Shown here: piece by piece, positions 25,300 through 34,325 of the stretch
Numbering within the stretch: position 1 is the stretch's first letter
Layout of the letters: each line of letters opens with the position of its first letter
Assembly (NCBI RefSeq): GCF_017876405.1
Contig: NZ_JAGINW010000001.1
Coordinates: forward strand, 12,351,203-12,415,202
DNA from: Kibdelosporangium banguiense
Lineage (GTDB): Bacteria; Actinomycetota; Actinomycetes; Mycobacteriales; Pseudonocardiaceae
Direction of reading: 5' to 3'
Length of the DNA: 64,000 nucleotides
Translations under genes and position numbers: made by a program
The notes under the pieces: model-generated
What the model was told of the DNA's origin: nothing
Databases searched by the model: none
Seen by the model: only the letters and a program-made list of their open reading frames with translations

Positions 25300-27371
25300 G
25301 CGACGAGGTCGTGACCCACGCGGTCACCCGCGTGATCTCCGTGCCCGGCTTGGCCAAGCCGGTCGCGGTGATCACTTTGGACAACGGGTTCGACCACACC
25401 AAGCCGAACACGTTCGGCAAGGGCGGTCTGGAGAGCCTGGACGCCGCCTTCGACGCGGCCGTGCAGGCGGACCCGGCGGCGATCGCCGTCACCGGCAAGC
25501 CGTTCATCTTCGCTGTCGGCGCGGACCTGACCGGCGTCGAGCAGGTCACCGACCGCGAGACGGCGCTGGCGATCGGCAAGCAGGGACACGACGTGTTCCG
25601 CAAGTTCACCGACTCGAAGATCCCCACTTTCGCGTTCGTCAACGGCGCGGCCATGGGCGGCGGCCTTGAGCTGGCGCTGTCCTGCCACTACCGCACGCTG
25701 GCCTCGAACGTCGCCGCGATCTCGTTCCCGGAGTGCTTCCTGGGCCTCTTCCCGGGCTGGGGCGGCACGCAGCTGCTGCCGAACCTGATCGGCGCGGACC
25801 GCGCGGTGACCGTGATCATCGAGAACGCGCTGAACCAGAACAAGATGCTCAAGCCCAAGCAGGCCTTCGAACTGGGCATCGCGGACGTGCTGCTGGACTC
25901 GCCGGACTACCTCGAGCAGTCGCTGCTGTGGCTGGCCGGCGTCGTCAACGGGTCGATTTCCGTGCAGCGCCCCGAGATCGACCGCGGCGAAGCCTGGGAC
26001 GCGGCGGTCGCCCGCGCCCGCACGTTCGTCGAGGCCAAGACGCACGGCGCCTCGCCGGGCGCCACCAAGGCCGTCGAACTGCTGGAGTTGGCTCGTCACA
26101 ACGACTTGGACCGTGGCTACGCCGCCGAGACCGAGGCTCTCGCCGACGTCGTGATGGGCGACGAGCTGCGCGCCGGGCTGTACTCGTTCAACCTCGTGCA
26201 GAAGCGTGCGCGGCGCCCAGCGGGCGCCCCGGACAAGTCGCTGGCGCGGCCGGTCACCAAGGTCGGCATCGTCGGTGCGGGCCTGATGGCGTCGCAGATG
26301 GCACTGCTGTTCGCCCGGCGGCTGCACGTTCCCGTTGTGCTGACGGACATCGACCAGGCGCGCGTGGACAAGGGTGTGGGCTACGTCCACACCGAGGTCG
26401 ACAAGCTGGCGGGCAAGAAGCGGATCTCACCCGATGAGGCGAACCGGCTCAAGGCCCTGGTGTCCGGCTCGCTGGACAAGGCGGCGTTCGCCGACGCGGA
26501 CTTCGTGATCGAGGCCGTGTTCGAGAACCTGTCGGTCAAGCAGCAGGTCTTCGCCGAGGTCGAGGAGTACGTCTCGGCCGAGTGCGTGCTGGCGACCAAC
26601 ACCTCGTCGCTGTCGATCACCGAGATGGCGGCCAAGCTGCGGCACCCCGACCGGGTGGTGGGTTTCCACTTCTTCAACCCGGTCGCGGTCATGCCGCTGC
26701 TGGAGATCATCAAGGCGGAGCAGACCGACGACGCGACGCTGGCGACGGCGTTCAAGATCGGCAAGGAGCTCAAGAAGTCCTGCGTGCTGGCCTCGGACGC
26801 GCCCGCGTTCGTGGTCAACCGGCTGCTGACCCGGTTCCTCGGCGAGATCACCGCGGCGCTGGACGAGGGCACCCCGTTCGAGGTGGCCGACCACGCGCTG
26901 GACCCGCTGGGCCTGCCGATGACGCCGATGATCCTGCTGCAGCTGGTCGGCCCGGCCGTCGGGCTGCACGTCGCGGAGATCATGCACAACGCGTTCCCGG
27001 ACCGGTTCGGCGTCAGCGAGAACATGAAGCGCTTCGTCGAGGCCGGCAAGACCGCGGTGTGGCAGTGGGACGCCTCCGGCAAGCAGACCCTCGACCCCGA
27101 GGTCGCCGCCCTGTGGCAGGCCGGTTCTTCGCCGTCCTCCTCGGCGGAGCTGCTCGACCGGACCCTGGACGCCCTGGCCGACGAGGTCCGCCGGATGCTG
27201 GACGAAGGCGTCGTGGCCGAGGCGCAGGACATCGACCTGTGCCTGATCCTGGGTGCGGGCTGGCCGTTCTGGCTCGGCGGCATCACGCCGTACCTCGACC
27301 GCGCCGGAGTTTCCGAGCGGGTCAACGGCAAGCGGTTCCTGGAGCCTGGCGTCGCCAGCGTTCCTCGCTAG
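25296..27371 (+). CDS. fadB: 3-hydroxyacyl-CoA dehydrogenase / enoyl-CoA hydratase
   Basis: A 691-residue fatty-acid oxidation alpha-subunit. The N-terminal crotonase domain (~1-190) has the oxyanion stretch VNGAAMGGGLELALSCHYR and the catalytic-region FPECFLGLFPGWGG. The NAD-binding domain starts near residue 320 (VGIVGAGLMASQMALLFARR), with catalytic His in VGFHFFNPVAVMPLLEI and the C-terminal helical dehydrogenase domain after it. GTG at 25296 overlaps the thiolase stop, fixing the start. Transcription ends at a perfect hairpin. Confidence 0.95.
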   Translation: MSDEVVTHAVTRVISVPGLAKPVAVITLDNGFDHTKPNTFGKGGLESLDAAFDAAVQADPAAIAVTGKPFIFAVGADLTGVEQVTDRETALAIGKQGHDVFRKFTDSKIPTFAFVNGAAMGGGLELALSCHYRTLASNVAAISFPECFLGLFPGWGGTQLLPNLIGADRAVTVIIENALNQNKMLKPKQAFELGIADVLLDSPDYLEQSLLWLAGVVNGSISVQRPEIDRGEAWDAAVARARTFVEAKTHGASPGATKAVELLELARHNDLDRGYAAETEALADVVMGDELRAGLYSFNLVQKRARRPAGAPDKSLARPVTKVGIVGAGLMASQMALLFARRLHVPVVLTDIDQARVDKGVGYVHTEVDKLAGKKRISPDEANRLKALVSGSLDKAAFADADFVIEAVFENLSVKQQVFAEVEEYVSAECVLATNTSSLSITEMAAKLRHPDRVVGFHFFNPVAVMPLLEIIKAEQTDDATLATAFKIGKELKKSCVLASDAPAFVVNRLLTRFLGEITAALDEGTPFEVADHALDPLGLPMTPMILLQLVGPAVGLHVAEIMHNAFPDRFGVSENMKRFVEAGKTAVWQWDASGKQTLDPEVAALWQAGSSPSSSAELLDRTLDALADEVRRMLDEGVVAEAQDIDLCLILGAGWPFWLGGITPYLDRAGVSERVNGKRFLEPGVASVPR

Positions 27372-27374
27372 ACA

Positions 27375-27417
27375 CGGCAAGGTGGCCCTCGACCCCGACA
27401 CGAGGGCCACCTTGCCG
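27375..27417 (+). terminator. Strong hairpin terminator after fadB
   Basis: Perfect 17-base arms (CGGCAAGGTGGCCCTCG and its complement) enclose a 9-base loop, beginning 3 bases after the fadB stop. No long U-tract follows, which is usual in high-GC actinobacteria. Confidence 0.9.
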
Positions 27418-27455
27418 TCACCTTGTGGCCATGTTGGACACATAACGTCCGCCGC

Positions 27456-28994
27456 ATGAGCTCCAGAAGACGGTTTCTCCTGCTCGGCGCGGCCGTGGCC
27501 GGTGGTTCACTGGCCGCCGCGCCACCGGTCGCCGCGGACATCTCCAGCTCGCTCGGCCGGTTACTCGGCCGCGACCGGTACCGCTGGCTTGTCGGCGATC
27601 ACCACACGCACACCCAGTACTCGTACGACGCGATGTACACAGTGGACAACGTGGTGACCGGTGCCCGGCGGTACGGCACCGACTGGCTCGTGATCACCGA
27701 TCACGGCTACCCGGCGCACGAGAAGTCCTCTGTCGAGCCGACCAGCGCGGACATCCGTGCCGCCCGCCGCGCCCACCCCGATATCCTTTTGTGGCAAGGC
27801 ATCGAGTGGAACGTCCCCGGCGCCGAGCACGCGACGGTGTTCTTCGCTCCCGGCTCGTCCGAAGCCTCCCTGCTGCGCACCTTCGAGCGCACCCACGATT
27901 CCCGCCTGACCGACACCGGTTCCGGCTCTCCTGCCAACGAGGCCCGCGCCCTATCCGCTCTGCAGTGGTTGCGTTCGAACACGCACGACCCGATCGTGGT
28001 CGTGAACCACCCAAGCCGCAACGGCCGCGTCGCACCGCATGAGCTGCGCGCCATGCGCGACACAGGTTTGGTCATCGGAATGGAAGGCGCACCCGGCGCC
28101 CAGGCCGACGGTTTCCCCAAACCCAACGGAAACGGCGGCGCCCGCGGCGGCTACGTCAACAACCCCGGCGCCGACTCCTGGCCCAACTACCCCGCCGCGG
28201 CCTACCGGACGCACGGCGGCTTCGACTGGATGACGGCGACACTGGGCGGCGTCTGGGACTCCCTTCTGGCTGAGGGCAAGGGTTTCTGGATCACCAGCAA
28301 CTCCGACTCGCACTACAACCGCGGCTCGCACCTGGTACGGCCCGCAGTCGAGAACGGCTACTACGACCGCACCGGCAAGTACCCCGACCCAGTGAATTCC
28401 GGTGTGCCACAACTACTCGCGCCCTACGCCGACTTCTACCCCGGCGAGTTCAGCCGCACCTACGTCGGCGCCACCTCCCGCACCCACGCTGCCGTATCGG
28501 CCGGCCTACGCTCCGGCCGCGTCTGGGTCAGCCACGGCGGCCTGCTCGACGGCCTGGAAGTCGGCGCGTACGGCGACGGCCAGTCCGCCGGCCTCGGCTC
28601 CCGCCTCCGCGTCCGCCGCGGCTCATCCGTCACGGTCGTGATCGCCGCCTGCCTCGCCACCCGCCCCAACTCCAGCGGCTCAATCCCCCGCCTGCGCCGC
28701 CTCGACCTGATCCAAGGCCCCGTCACCGGCCCTGCCGACCCCGACACAGCATCAGTCCAGGGCGTCCGCGTCGCCGAATCCTTCGAGCCCAACCGCTGGT
28801 GGCCCGGCCACACAGTCCTGTTCCAGCACACATTCCGCAACGTCCGCGCCCCCTTCTACACCCGCCTGCGCGGCACCGACGGCAACCGCCACACCCCTGG
28901 CGGCCTCGACCCGATCCCCGACATCATCGGCGACTCCGACCCCTTCAAAGACCTCTGGTGCTACACCAACCCGGTATTCGTCGACGTGTGGTGA
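27456..28994 (+). CDS. Tat-exported PHP-domain phosphoesterase-like protein
   Basis: A 512-residue secreted protein. The N-terminus SSRRRFLLLGAAVAGGSLAA is a twin-arginine signal. The PHP metal-binding motif HHTHTQYS follows at about residue 48, with further ligands in VITDHGYPAHE, WQGIEWNVPGAEHATVFF and ITSNSDSH. PHP domains hydrolyse phosphoesters using two or three metals; the exported substrate is unknown. ATG at 27456 starts the Tat signal, so upstream in-frame codons are excluded. Confidence 0.9.
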   Translation: MSSRRRFLLLGAAVAGGSLAAAPPVAADISSSLGRLLGRDRYRWLVGDHHTHTQYSYDAMYTVDNVVTGARRYGTDWLVITDHGYPAHEKSSVEPTSADIRAARRAHPDILLWQGIEWNVPGAEHATVFFAPGSSEASLLRTFERTHDSRLTDTGSGSPANEARALSALQWLRSNTHDPIVVVNHPSRNGRVAPHELRAMRDTGLVIGMEGAPGAQADGFPKPNGNGGARGGYVNNPGADSWPNYPAAAYRTHGGFDWMTATLGGVWDSLLAEGKGFWITSNSDSHYNRGSHLVRPAVENGYYDRTGKYPDPVNSGVPQLLAPYADFYPGEFSRTYVGATSRTHAAVSAGLRSGRVWVSHGGLLDGLEVGAYGDGQSAGLGSRLRVRRGSSVTVVIAACLATRPNSSGSIPRLRRLDLIQGPVTGPADPDTASVQGVRVAESFEPNRWWPGHTVLFQHTFRNVRAPFYTRLRGTDGNRHTPGGLDPIPDIIGDSDPFKDLWCYTNPVFVDVW

Positions 28995-29020
28995 CCGGGC
29001 CAGGCGGGTACCCACGACCT

Positions 29021-29818
29021 GTGATCCGGATCGGGACATCGGGGTGGTTGTACCCGCCTTGGCGTGGTGTGTTCTATCCGAAAGGGCTGCCGCACCGGCG
29101 GGAGCTGGAGTACATCTCGCGCAAGGTCGACTCGGTGGAGATCAACGGGTCGTTCTACTCGTTGCAGCGGCCGTCGAGCTATCAGCGGTGGGCGGCCGAG
29201 ACGCCGGACGACTTCCTGTTCGCGGTGAAGGGTGGCCGGTTCATCACGCATATGAAGCGGCTGAAGGATGTCGGGACTCCGTTGGCCAACTTCTTCGCGT
29301 CCGGGGTGCTGGCGCTCGGGGCCAAGCTCGGGCCGGTGCTGTGGCAGTTTCCGGGGAACTTCCCGTTCGATGCCGAGCTTTTCGCGCAGTTCTTCGATTT
29401 ACTGCCGCACAGCACTGTGGCCGCGGCGGAGCTTGCCGAGGGACATGACGAGCGGCTTGACGGTCGTTCATGGACAGCCGTGGACGGCAATCGGCCTGTC
29501 CTGCATGCCATCGAGGTTCGCCATCCCAGCTTTTCCGATCCTGCGTTCACCAAGTTGTTGCGGGAACAGGGTATTGCCGTTGTCGCCGCGGATACTGCGG
29601 GGAAGTTTCCATACTTCGATGATGTGACAGCCGATTTCGCCTACGTTCGGTTGCATGGCGATGTCGAGTTGTATGCCAGTGGTTATTCCGATGAGGCGTT
29701 GGACCGGTGGGCCGCCAAAATCCGCCAGTGGGGCACCGATACTTATGTCTACTTCGACAATGACATCAAGGTGAAGGCTCCGGGGGATGCCATCGCTCTG
29801 CGTCAGCGGCTCACCTGA
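29021..29818 (+). CDS. DUF72 family protein (YecE-like)
   Basis: A 265-residue predicted TIM-barrel protein. It opens with IRIGTSGWLYPPWRGVFYP and has the family stretches VDSVEINGSFYSLQRPSSY, VLWQFPGNFPFD and YVYFDNDIKVKAP. The biochemical role of DUF72 is not settled. GTG at 29021 fits the family start. It follows the PHP gene by 26 bases and may be cotranscribed. Confidence 0.92.
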   Translation: MIRIGTSGWLYPPWRGVFYPKGLPHRRELEYISRKVDSVEINGSFYSLQRPSSYQRWAAETPDDFLFAVKGGRFITHMKRLKDVGTPLANFFASGVLALGAKLGPVLWQFPGNFPFDAELFAQFFDLLPHSTVAAAELAEGHDERLDGRSWTAVDGNRPVLHAIEVRHPSFSDPAFTKLLREQGIAVVAADTAGKFPYFDDVTADFAYVRLHGDVELYASGYSDEALDRWAAKIRQWGTDTYVYFDNDIKVKAPGDAIALRQRLT

Positions 29819-29944
29819 TCGAGACGCCGGAGACACGATCGGGTGGTCCGGACCGAAAAAACCGGACAACAGCCCCCCGGACGCGGGAACCTGGACGCAG
29901 CGCAGCCACGGGGGTGGCTGCCCACGAAACCAGGGGAATCACAC

Positions 29945-30310
29945 ATGTCGAAGTTTGTTCAGCGCGCCGTTTTCACCGCTCTGCTGCTCGCCGCGACCAC
30001 TTTCGCCTTCGCTCCAGCCGCTTCCGCCGATGCCGGGGTCAAGTGCGACCGAGGCGAGTTCTGCGCCTGGGCCAAGGAGAACTACGGCGGCACTGTCCTG
30101 AGACTCAACTTGGAGACGGCCAATCCGGGCGAGTGTGTGCCGTTGGGTGGCCTTGTCGCGCGCTCGCTCGCCAACCGGCTCACCAAGGATGTCACTGTCT
30201 ACCAAGGGGAAACGTGCTCGACCGAGGCTGAGTTCACCACATATCCCAAGGGCGGCACGTATGTTCCCGACTCCCCCTTCGTCGTGAGAGCGATCCAGAT
30301 ATGGGCGTAG
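29945..30310 (+). CDS. Secreted I36-type peptidase-inhibitor-like protein
   Basis: A 121-residue small exported protein. The signal peptide (AVFTALLLAATTFAFAPAASA) is cleaved near residue 29. The mature part, CDRGEFCAWAKENYGG and so on, matches the peptidase inhibitor I36/SMPI-like beta-gamma-crystallin fold, with four cysteines in reach of disulfides. ATG at 29945 has GGGG upstream and starts the signal peptide. The target protease is unknown; a subtilase is encoded 21 kb away but no link is shown. Confidence 0.88.
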   Translation: MSKFVQRAVFTALLLAATTFAFAPAASADAGVKCDRGEFCAWAKENYGGTVLRLNLETANPGECVPLGGLVARSLANRLTKDVTVYQGETCSTEAEFTTYPKGGTYVPDSPFVVRAIQIWA

Positions 30311-30318
30311 ACGCCGGC

Positions 30319-31446
30319 TCACGGCTTTACTGGGAGATGCACGGTCACCGACAGGCCGCCGTCCGCGACTGGATAGGCGCTCACCTGGCCATGGTGAGCG
30401 ACCACCACCGCGCGGACGATGGACAGCCCCAGCCCGGTGCCGGTCTGGGCGGTTCGATCCACTCCCCCGCGCCGGAACGGCTCGAATAGTTCACCGACCC
30501 GGGTGGCGTCGATCAGGGCGCCGGACGAACTCACCCGGAGCGTCGCCCACTCCGGAGTCGCGGAGGTACGAACGTCAATCCACCCGCCGTCGACGTTGTG
30601 GCGCACGGCGTTCTCCAGCAAGTTGCCGGCAACCCGTTCCAGCAGGGCGGGATCGCCGACGGCCGGAGCCGGAGCCGCGTGGAACGTCGGGGTGATACCG
30701 CGCGGCTCAGCCTCAGCACGGACGCCACGCCACGCAGTGGCGACCGTACTGGCCAGGTCGACGGGCTCGCGGACACCCAAACCCATGCCGTCGGTGCGGG
30801 CCAGCAACAGCAATGCCTCGACGAGTTGGCCTGAACGCAAGGTCGCCGCACGGACCACGCCGGCCATCCGGCGGAGCTCGGCGACGTCGGCGTCCGGGTC
30901 GGCGAGGGTGACGTCGAGCTCCGTGCGGATCACCGCCAGCGGAGTGCGCAGCTCATGGCTGGCGTTGGCCACAAACCGGCGCTGTGACTCGAACGCGGCC
31001 TGCAGACGGGCCAGCATGGCGTCGAAGGTGTCAGCCAGCTCCGCGAGCTCGTCACGCGGGCCCTCATAGGCAATGCGCGAACTCAGCGACTCCGCGGACA
31101 GCCTGCGCGCAGTCCCGGTGACCTCCCGCAGAGGTCGCAGAATCCGTCCGGTCAACGTCCACGAAAGGAGAGCAGCCGCGGCAACCACACACGCGAACGC
31201 GATCGAACCGTAAAGCAGGATGCGCTGCCTGACGTCATCCCGCAGAACCTTCGCGAACTCGGACGCCTCGACCTGCGTGCCGTTCACGACAATGGGTGTG
31301 TCCGCCGGCAACGTCGGCACTGCCCCGACGGCGTCGCCGGCCAGCATCCAGCCGAGCCAGAGCAGCATGGCGCTCACGGCCGCCGCCAGCCCGGTGGCCA
31401 GGAGCGTGATGCGGACCCGGAGCGACAGCCCGCGGCGCGTGCTCAC
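30319..31446 (-). CDS. Sensor histidine kinase (OmpR-type partner)
   Basis: A 375-residue membrane kinase. Two transmembrane helices (~10-35 and ~77-98) flank a short extracellular segment; a HAMP domain, a dimerisation domain with phosphoacceptor His in FVANASHELRTPLAV, and an ATPase domain (NLLENAVRHN, GTGLGLSIVRAVV) follow. It lies 75 bases downstream of its response regulator on the same strand. The signal sensed is unknown. The stop is 8 bases from the convergent I36 gene. Confidence 0.93.
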   Translation of the reverse strand: MSTRRGLSLRVRITLLATGLAAAVSAMLLWLGWMLAGDAVGAVPTLPADTPIVVNGTQVEASEFAKVLRDDVRQRILLYGSIAFACVVAAAALLSWTLTGRILRPLREVTGTARRLSAESLSSRIAYEGPRDELAELADTFDAMLARLQAAFESQRRFVANASHELRTPLAVIRTELDVTLADPDADVAELRRMAGVVRAATLRSGQLVEALLLLARTDGMGLGVREPVDLASTVATAWRGVRAEAEPRGITPTFHAAPAPAVGDPALLERVAGNLLENAVRHNVDGGWIDVRTSATPEWATLRVSSSGALIDATRVGELFEPFRRGGVDRTAQTGTGLGLSIVRAVVVAHHGQVSAYPVADGGLSVTVHLPVKP

Positions 31447-31521
31447 GACTGCGGGCTGGGTGCGTCGTGGCCGGACTGCCGCAGGCTCGGCCGTACCGCC
31501 CGGGTGGTGGCCAGCACCTGG

Positions 31522-32211
31522 TCACCCGTCTTCGGCGGCGGTGGCGACACCGGCTACCGGGACGCGGTAGCCGGAACCGACCACGGTGTCGATGAGGCCG
31601 GGTTCGCCGAGTTTCTTGCGCAAGGTCATCACGGTCACGCGGACTGTGGTGGTGAAGGGATCGGCGTTCTCGTCCCAGACGCGCTCGAGCAGTTCCTCGC
31701 TGCTGACCACGGATCCACCGGCGGCCAGCAGGACTTCGAGGACACCGAACTCCTTGCGGGTCAGCTCGACCGGGCGGCCCGCCCGGCTGACGGTGCGCTT
31801 GGCCGGGTCGAGCTCGAGGTCGCCGACGGTCAGAACAGGCGGCGTAGCCGGGGTGGCGCGCCGGGCCAGGGCGCGTACCCGCGCGACCAGCTCGGGGAAC
31901 GCGAACGGCTTGGCCAGGTAGTCGTCCGCGCCGAGGGACAGGCCCTCGACGCGGTCCTCGACCGTGCCGCTGGCGGTCAGCATGAGCACGCGGGTGAGCG
32001 CGCCGGAGGAGACGATCTCCCGGCACAGCTCGTCGCCGGACATGCCCGGCAGGTCACGGTCGAGCACGATCACGTCGTAGCGCGTGATCGTGGACTTCTC
32101 GTGGCCCGCGTCGCCGTCGAGCGCCACGTCGACGGCCATGCCCTCACGGCGCAGGCCGCGCGCGATCGCGTCGGCCAGCGCCTCTTCGTCCTCGACTACC
32201 AGAACTCGCAC
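31522..32211 (-). CDS. OmpR-family response regulator
   Basis: A 229-residue regulator. The receiver domain has VEDEEALAD, phosphoacceptor Asp in VIVLDRDLPGMSGDEL and Lys in DYLAKPFAFPE; the C-terminal winged helix contains LTRKEFGVLEVLLAAGG and VIDTVVGSGYRVP-like sequence (LIDTVVGSGYRVP). It starts 3 bases after the dxs stop, so it could be transcribed from dxs as well as with the downstream kinase. Confidence 0.95.
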   Translation of the reverse strand: MRVLVVEDEEALADAIARGLRREGMAVDVALDGDAGHEKSTITRYDVIVLDRDLPGMSGDELCREIVSSGALTRVLMLTASGTVEDRVEGLSLGADDYLAKPFAFPELVARVRALARRATPATPPVLTVGDLELDPAKRTVSRAGRPVELTRKEFGVLEVLLAAGGSVVSSEELLERVWDENADPFTTTVRVTVMTLRKKLGEPGLIDTVVGSGYRVPVAGVATAAEDG

Positions 32212-32214
32212 TTG

Positions 32215-34131
32215 TCAGTCCTTCGTGGACGCTCTGACTTCGGCCGCGGTGGGCTCGCCCAGCCGTCCCGCAGCCCACTCGGTGACCTTCCTGGCGACGT
32301 CCTGGGCCGTGAGGCCGAGGTCGGCCAGCACCTCGGCACGGGTGCCGTGGTCGTGGAACCGCTGCGGCACACCGAGGTCCCGCACGGGAACGTCCACTTC
32401 GGCATCCCGCATCGCGGCGGCGAGCGCCCAGCCGAAACCGCCGTGCCTGCCGCCGTCCTCGACCGTCACGACCATCCGGTGGCGCGCGGCCAACGTGACC
32501 AGCTCGGCAGGCACGGGAGTGACCCAGCGCGGGTCCACGACCGTGACGCCGATCCCCTGGTCGGCCAGCCGTTCCGCGGCCGCCAGGCCAAGCTCGGCGA
32601 ACACTCCCACGCCGACGAGCAGGATGTCGTCGCTCTCGGTCGGCCTGCGCAGGATGTCGACGCCGCCGACCCGCTCCAGCGCCGGAATCTCCGGCCCCAC
32701 AGCGGCTTTGGGGAACCGCAGCACAGTCGGGCCGTCGTTCACGTCGGTCGCTTCACGCAGCAACTCCGACAGCGACCTGGCGTCACGCGGCGCGCACACC
32801 CGGATGCCCGGAATCGTGCCCAGGATCGAGATGTCCCACATGCCATGGTGGCTCGCACCGTCCGGGCCGGTGATGCCCGCACGGTCCAGCACCACGGTGA
32901 CCGGCTGCTTGTGCAGCGCGACGTCCATCAGCAACTGGTCGAACGCCCGGTTCAGGAACGTCGCGTACACGGCGACCACCGGGTGCAGGCCGCCCATGGC
33001 GAGACCCGCGGCCGAGGTGAGCGCGTGCTGCTCGGCGATACCCACGTCGAAGCAACGCGACGGGAACCGTGCGGCGAACTTGTCCAGGCCGGTCGGGCCG
33101 AGCATCGCGGCGGTGATCGCCACGATGTCCTCGCGGTCCGCGCCGAGCCGCACCAGCTCCTCGGAGAACACCGAGGACCAGGTCGCCTTCTTCGGCTTGA
33201 CCGGCTCACCCGTGACCGGATCCATCACGTCGATGCCGTGCATCTGGTCGGCTTCGTGGTTCTCCGCGGGGGCGTAGCCGTTGCCCTTGCGCGTGGCCGC
33301 GTGCACGACGACAGGGCCGCCGTACTCCTTGGCCCGGCGCAGCGCGGCCTCCATCGCGTGCACGTCGTGCCCGTCGACCGGGCCGACGTACTTCAGGCCC
33401 AGGTCTTCGAACATCATCTGCGGGCTCAGCGCGTCCTTGATACCGCGCTTGGCCGCGTGCAGCGCCGCGTAGATCGGCTTGCCGACCACAGGCGTGTTCT
33501 GCAGCACACGACGGCCGCCTTCGAGCGCCTTCTCGTAGCCGGGCTGCAGCCGCAACGACGCAAGGTGATCCGCCAGACCGCCGATGGTCGGCGCGTACGA
33601 ACGGCCGTTGTCATTCACAACAATCACAACCGGACGCGTGCGGTCGGCGGCGATGTTGTTCAACGCCTCCCAGCACATGCCGCCGGTGAGAGCGCCATCA
33701 CCCACGACGGCCACCACGTGCCGCCGCTGCTGGCGCAGCTGGAACGCCTTCGCCAAGCCGTCGGCATAGGACAGTGCCGTCGAGGCGTGGCTGTTCTCCA
33801 CCAAGTCGTGTTCGCTCTCGGCCCGCGACGGGTACCCCGACATGCCTCCGCGCTGACGCAGCGTGTCGAAGCCCTCCCGGCGACCGGTCACGATCTTGTG
33901 CACATAGCTCTGGTGACCTGTGTCGAAGACGATCGCGTCACTCGGCGAGTCGAACACCCGGTGCACCGCGAGAGTCAGCTCGACCACACCCAGGTTGGGG
34001 CCGAGATGCCCGCCGGTCTTGGCCACCTTGTCCACGAGGAACGCCCGGATCTCACCGGCGAGACGGGTCACCTCCTCGTCGGTGAGGCGCTTCAAGTCGG
34101 TCGGTCCGTGCAGGTTCTCCAGCAGAGTCAC
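32215..34131 (-). CDS. dxs: 1-deoxy-D-xylulose-5-phosphate synthase
   Basis: A 638-residue thiamine-diphosphate enzyme for the first step of the MEP isoprenoid pathway, joining pyruvate and glyceraldehyde-3-phosphate. Signatures include GHLGPNLGVVELTLAVHRVF, FDTGHQSYVHKIVTGR, VVGDGALTGGMCWEALNNI (ThDP/Mg), and DVGIAEQHALTSAAGLA in the pyrimidine domain. GTG at 34131 is preferred, with GAGG 8 bases upstream; GTG at 34140 is three codons longer. It diverges from the Pro-rich protein gene. Confidence 0.96.
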   Translation of the reverse strand: MTLLENLHGPTDLKRLTDEEVTRLAGEIRAFLVDKVAKTGGHLGPNLGVVELTLAVHRVFDSPSDAIVFDTGHQSYVHKIVTGRREGFDTLRQRGGMSGYPSRAESEHDLVENSHASTALSYADGLAKAFQLRQQRRHVVAVVGDGALTGGMCWEALNNIAADRTRPVVIVVNDNGRSYAPTIGGLADHLASLRLQPGYEKALEGGRRVLQNTPVVGKPIYAALHAAKRGIKDALSPQMMFEDLGLKYVGPVDGHDVHAMEAALRRAKEYGGPVVVHAATRKGNGYAPAENHEADQMHGIDVMDPVTGEPVKPKKATWSSVFSEELVRLGADREDIVAITAAMLGPTGLDKFAARFPSRCFDVGIAEQHALTSAAGLAMGGLHPVVAVYATFLNRAFDQLLMDVALHKQPVTVVLDRAGITGPDGASHHGMWDISILGTIPGIRVCAPRDARSLSELLREATDVNDGPTVLRFPKAAVGPEIPALERVGGVDILRRPTESDDILLVGVGVFAELGLAAAERLADQGIGVTVVDPRWVTPVPAELVTLAARHRMVVTVEDGGRHGGFGWALAAAMRDAEVDVPVRDLGVPQRFHDHGTRAEVLADLGLTAQDVARKVTEWAAGRLGEPTAAEVRASTKD

Positions 34132-34325
34132 TGCTTCCACCTCGTCTGAGTCGCTCCACTCCGTACTCGTGTGCCCGGCTTCCCGCCGAACCGGCTTCCA
34201 GCCAGTCTACGGACGCTTCGCCCATGCGGCCCGGGCGGCACGTTCCTGGGTGAACGTGGCGTTCGGCGAGGGTCACAAGTTGTAAAGTCCTCGCAGGAAC
34301 GCGAAGGTCAGGGAGGACCCGGGGG

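Noticed and set aside
31504..34149. 881-codon plus-strand frame opposite the response regulator and dxs
   Set aside because: Shadow of dxs; the dxs reading has all ThDP and pyrimidine motifs.
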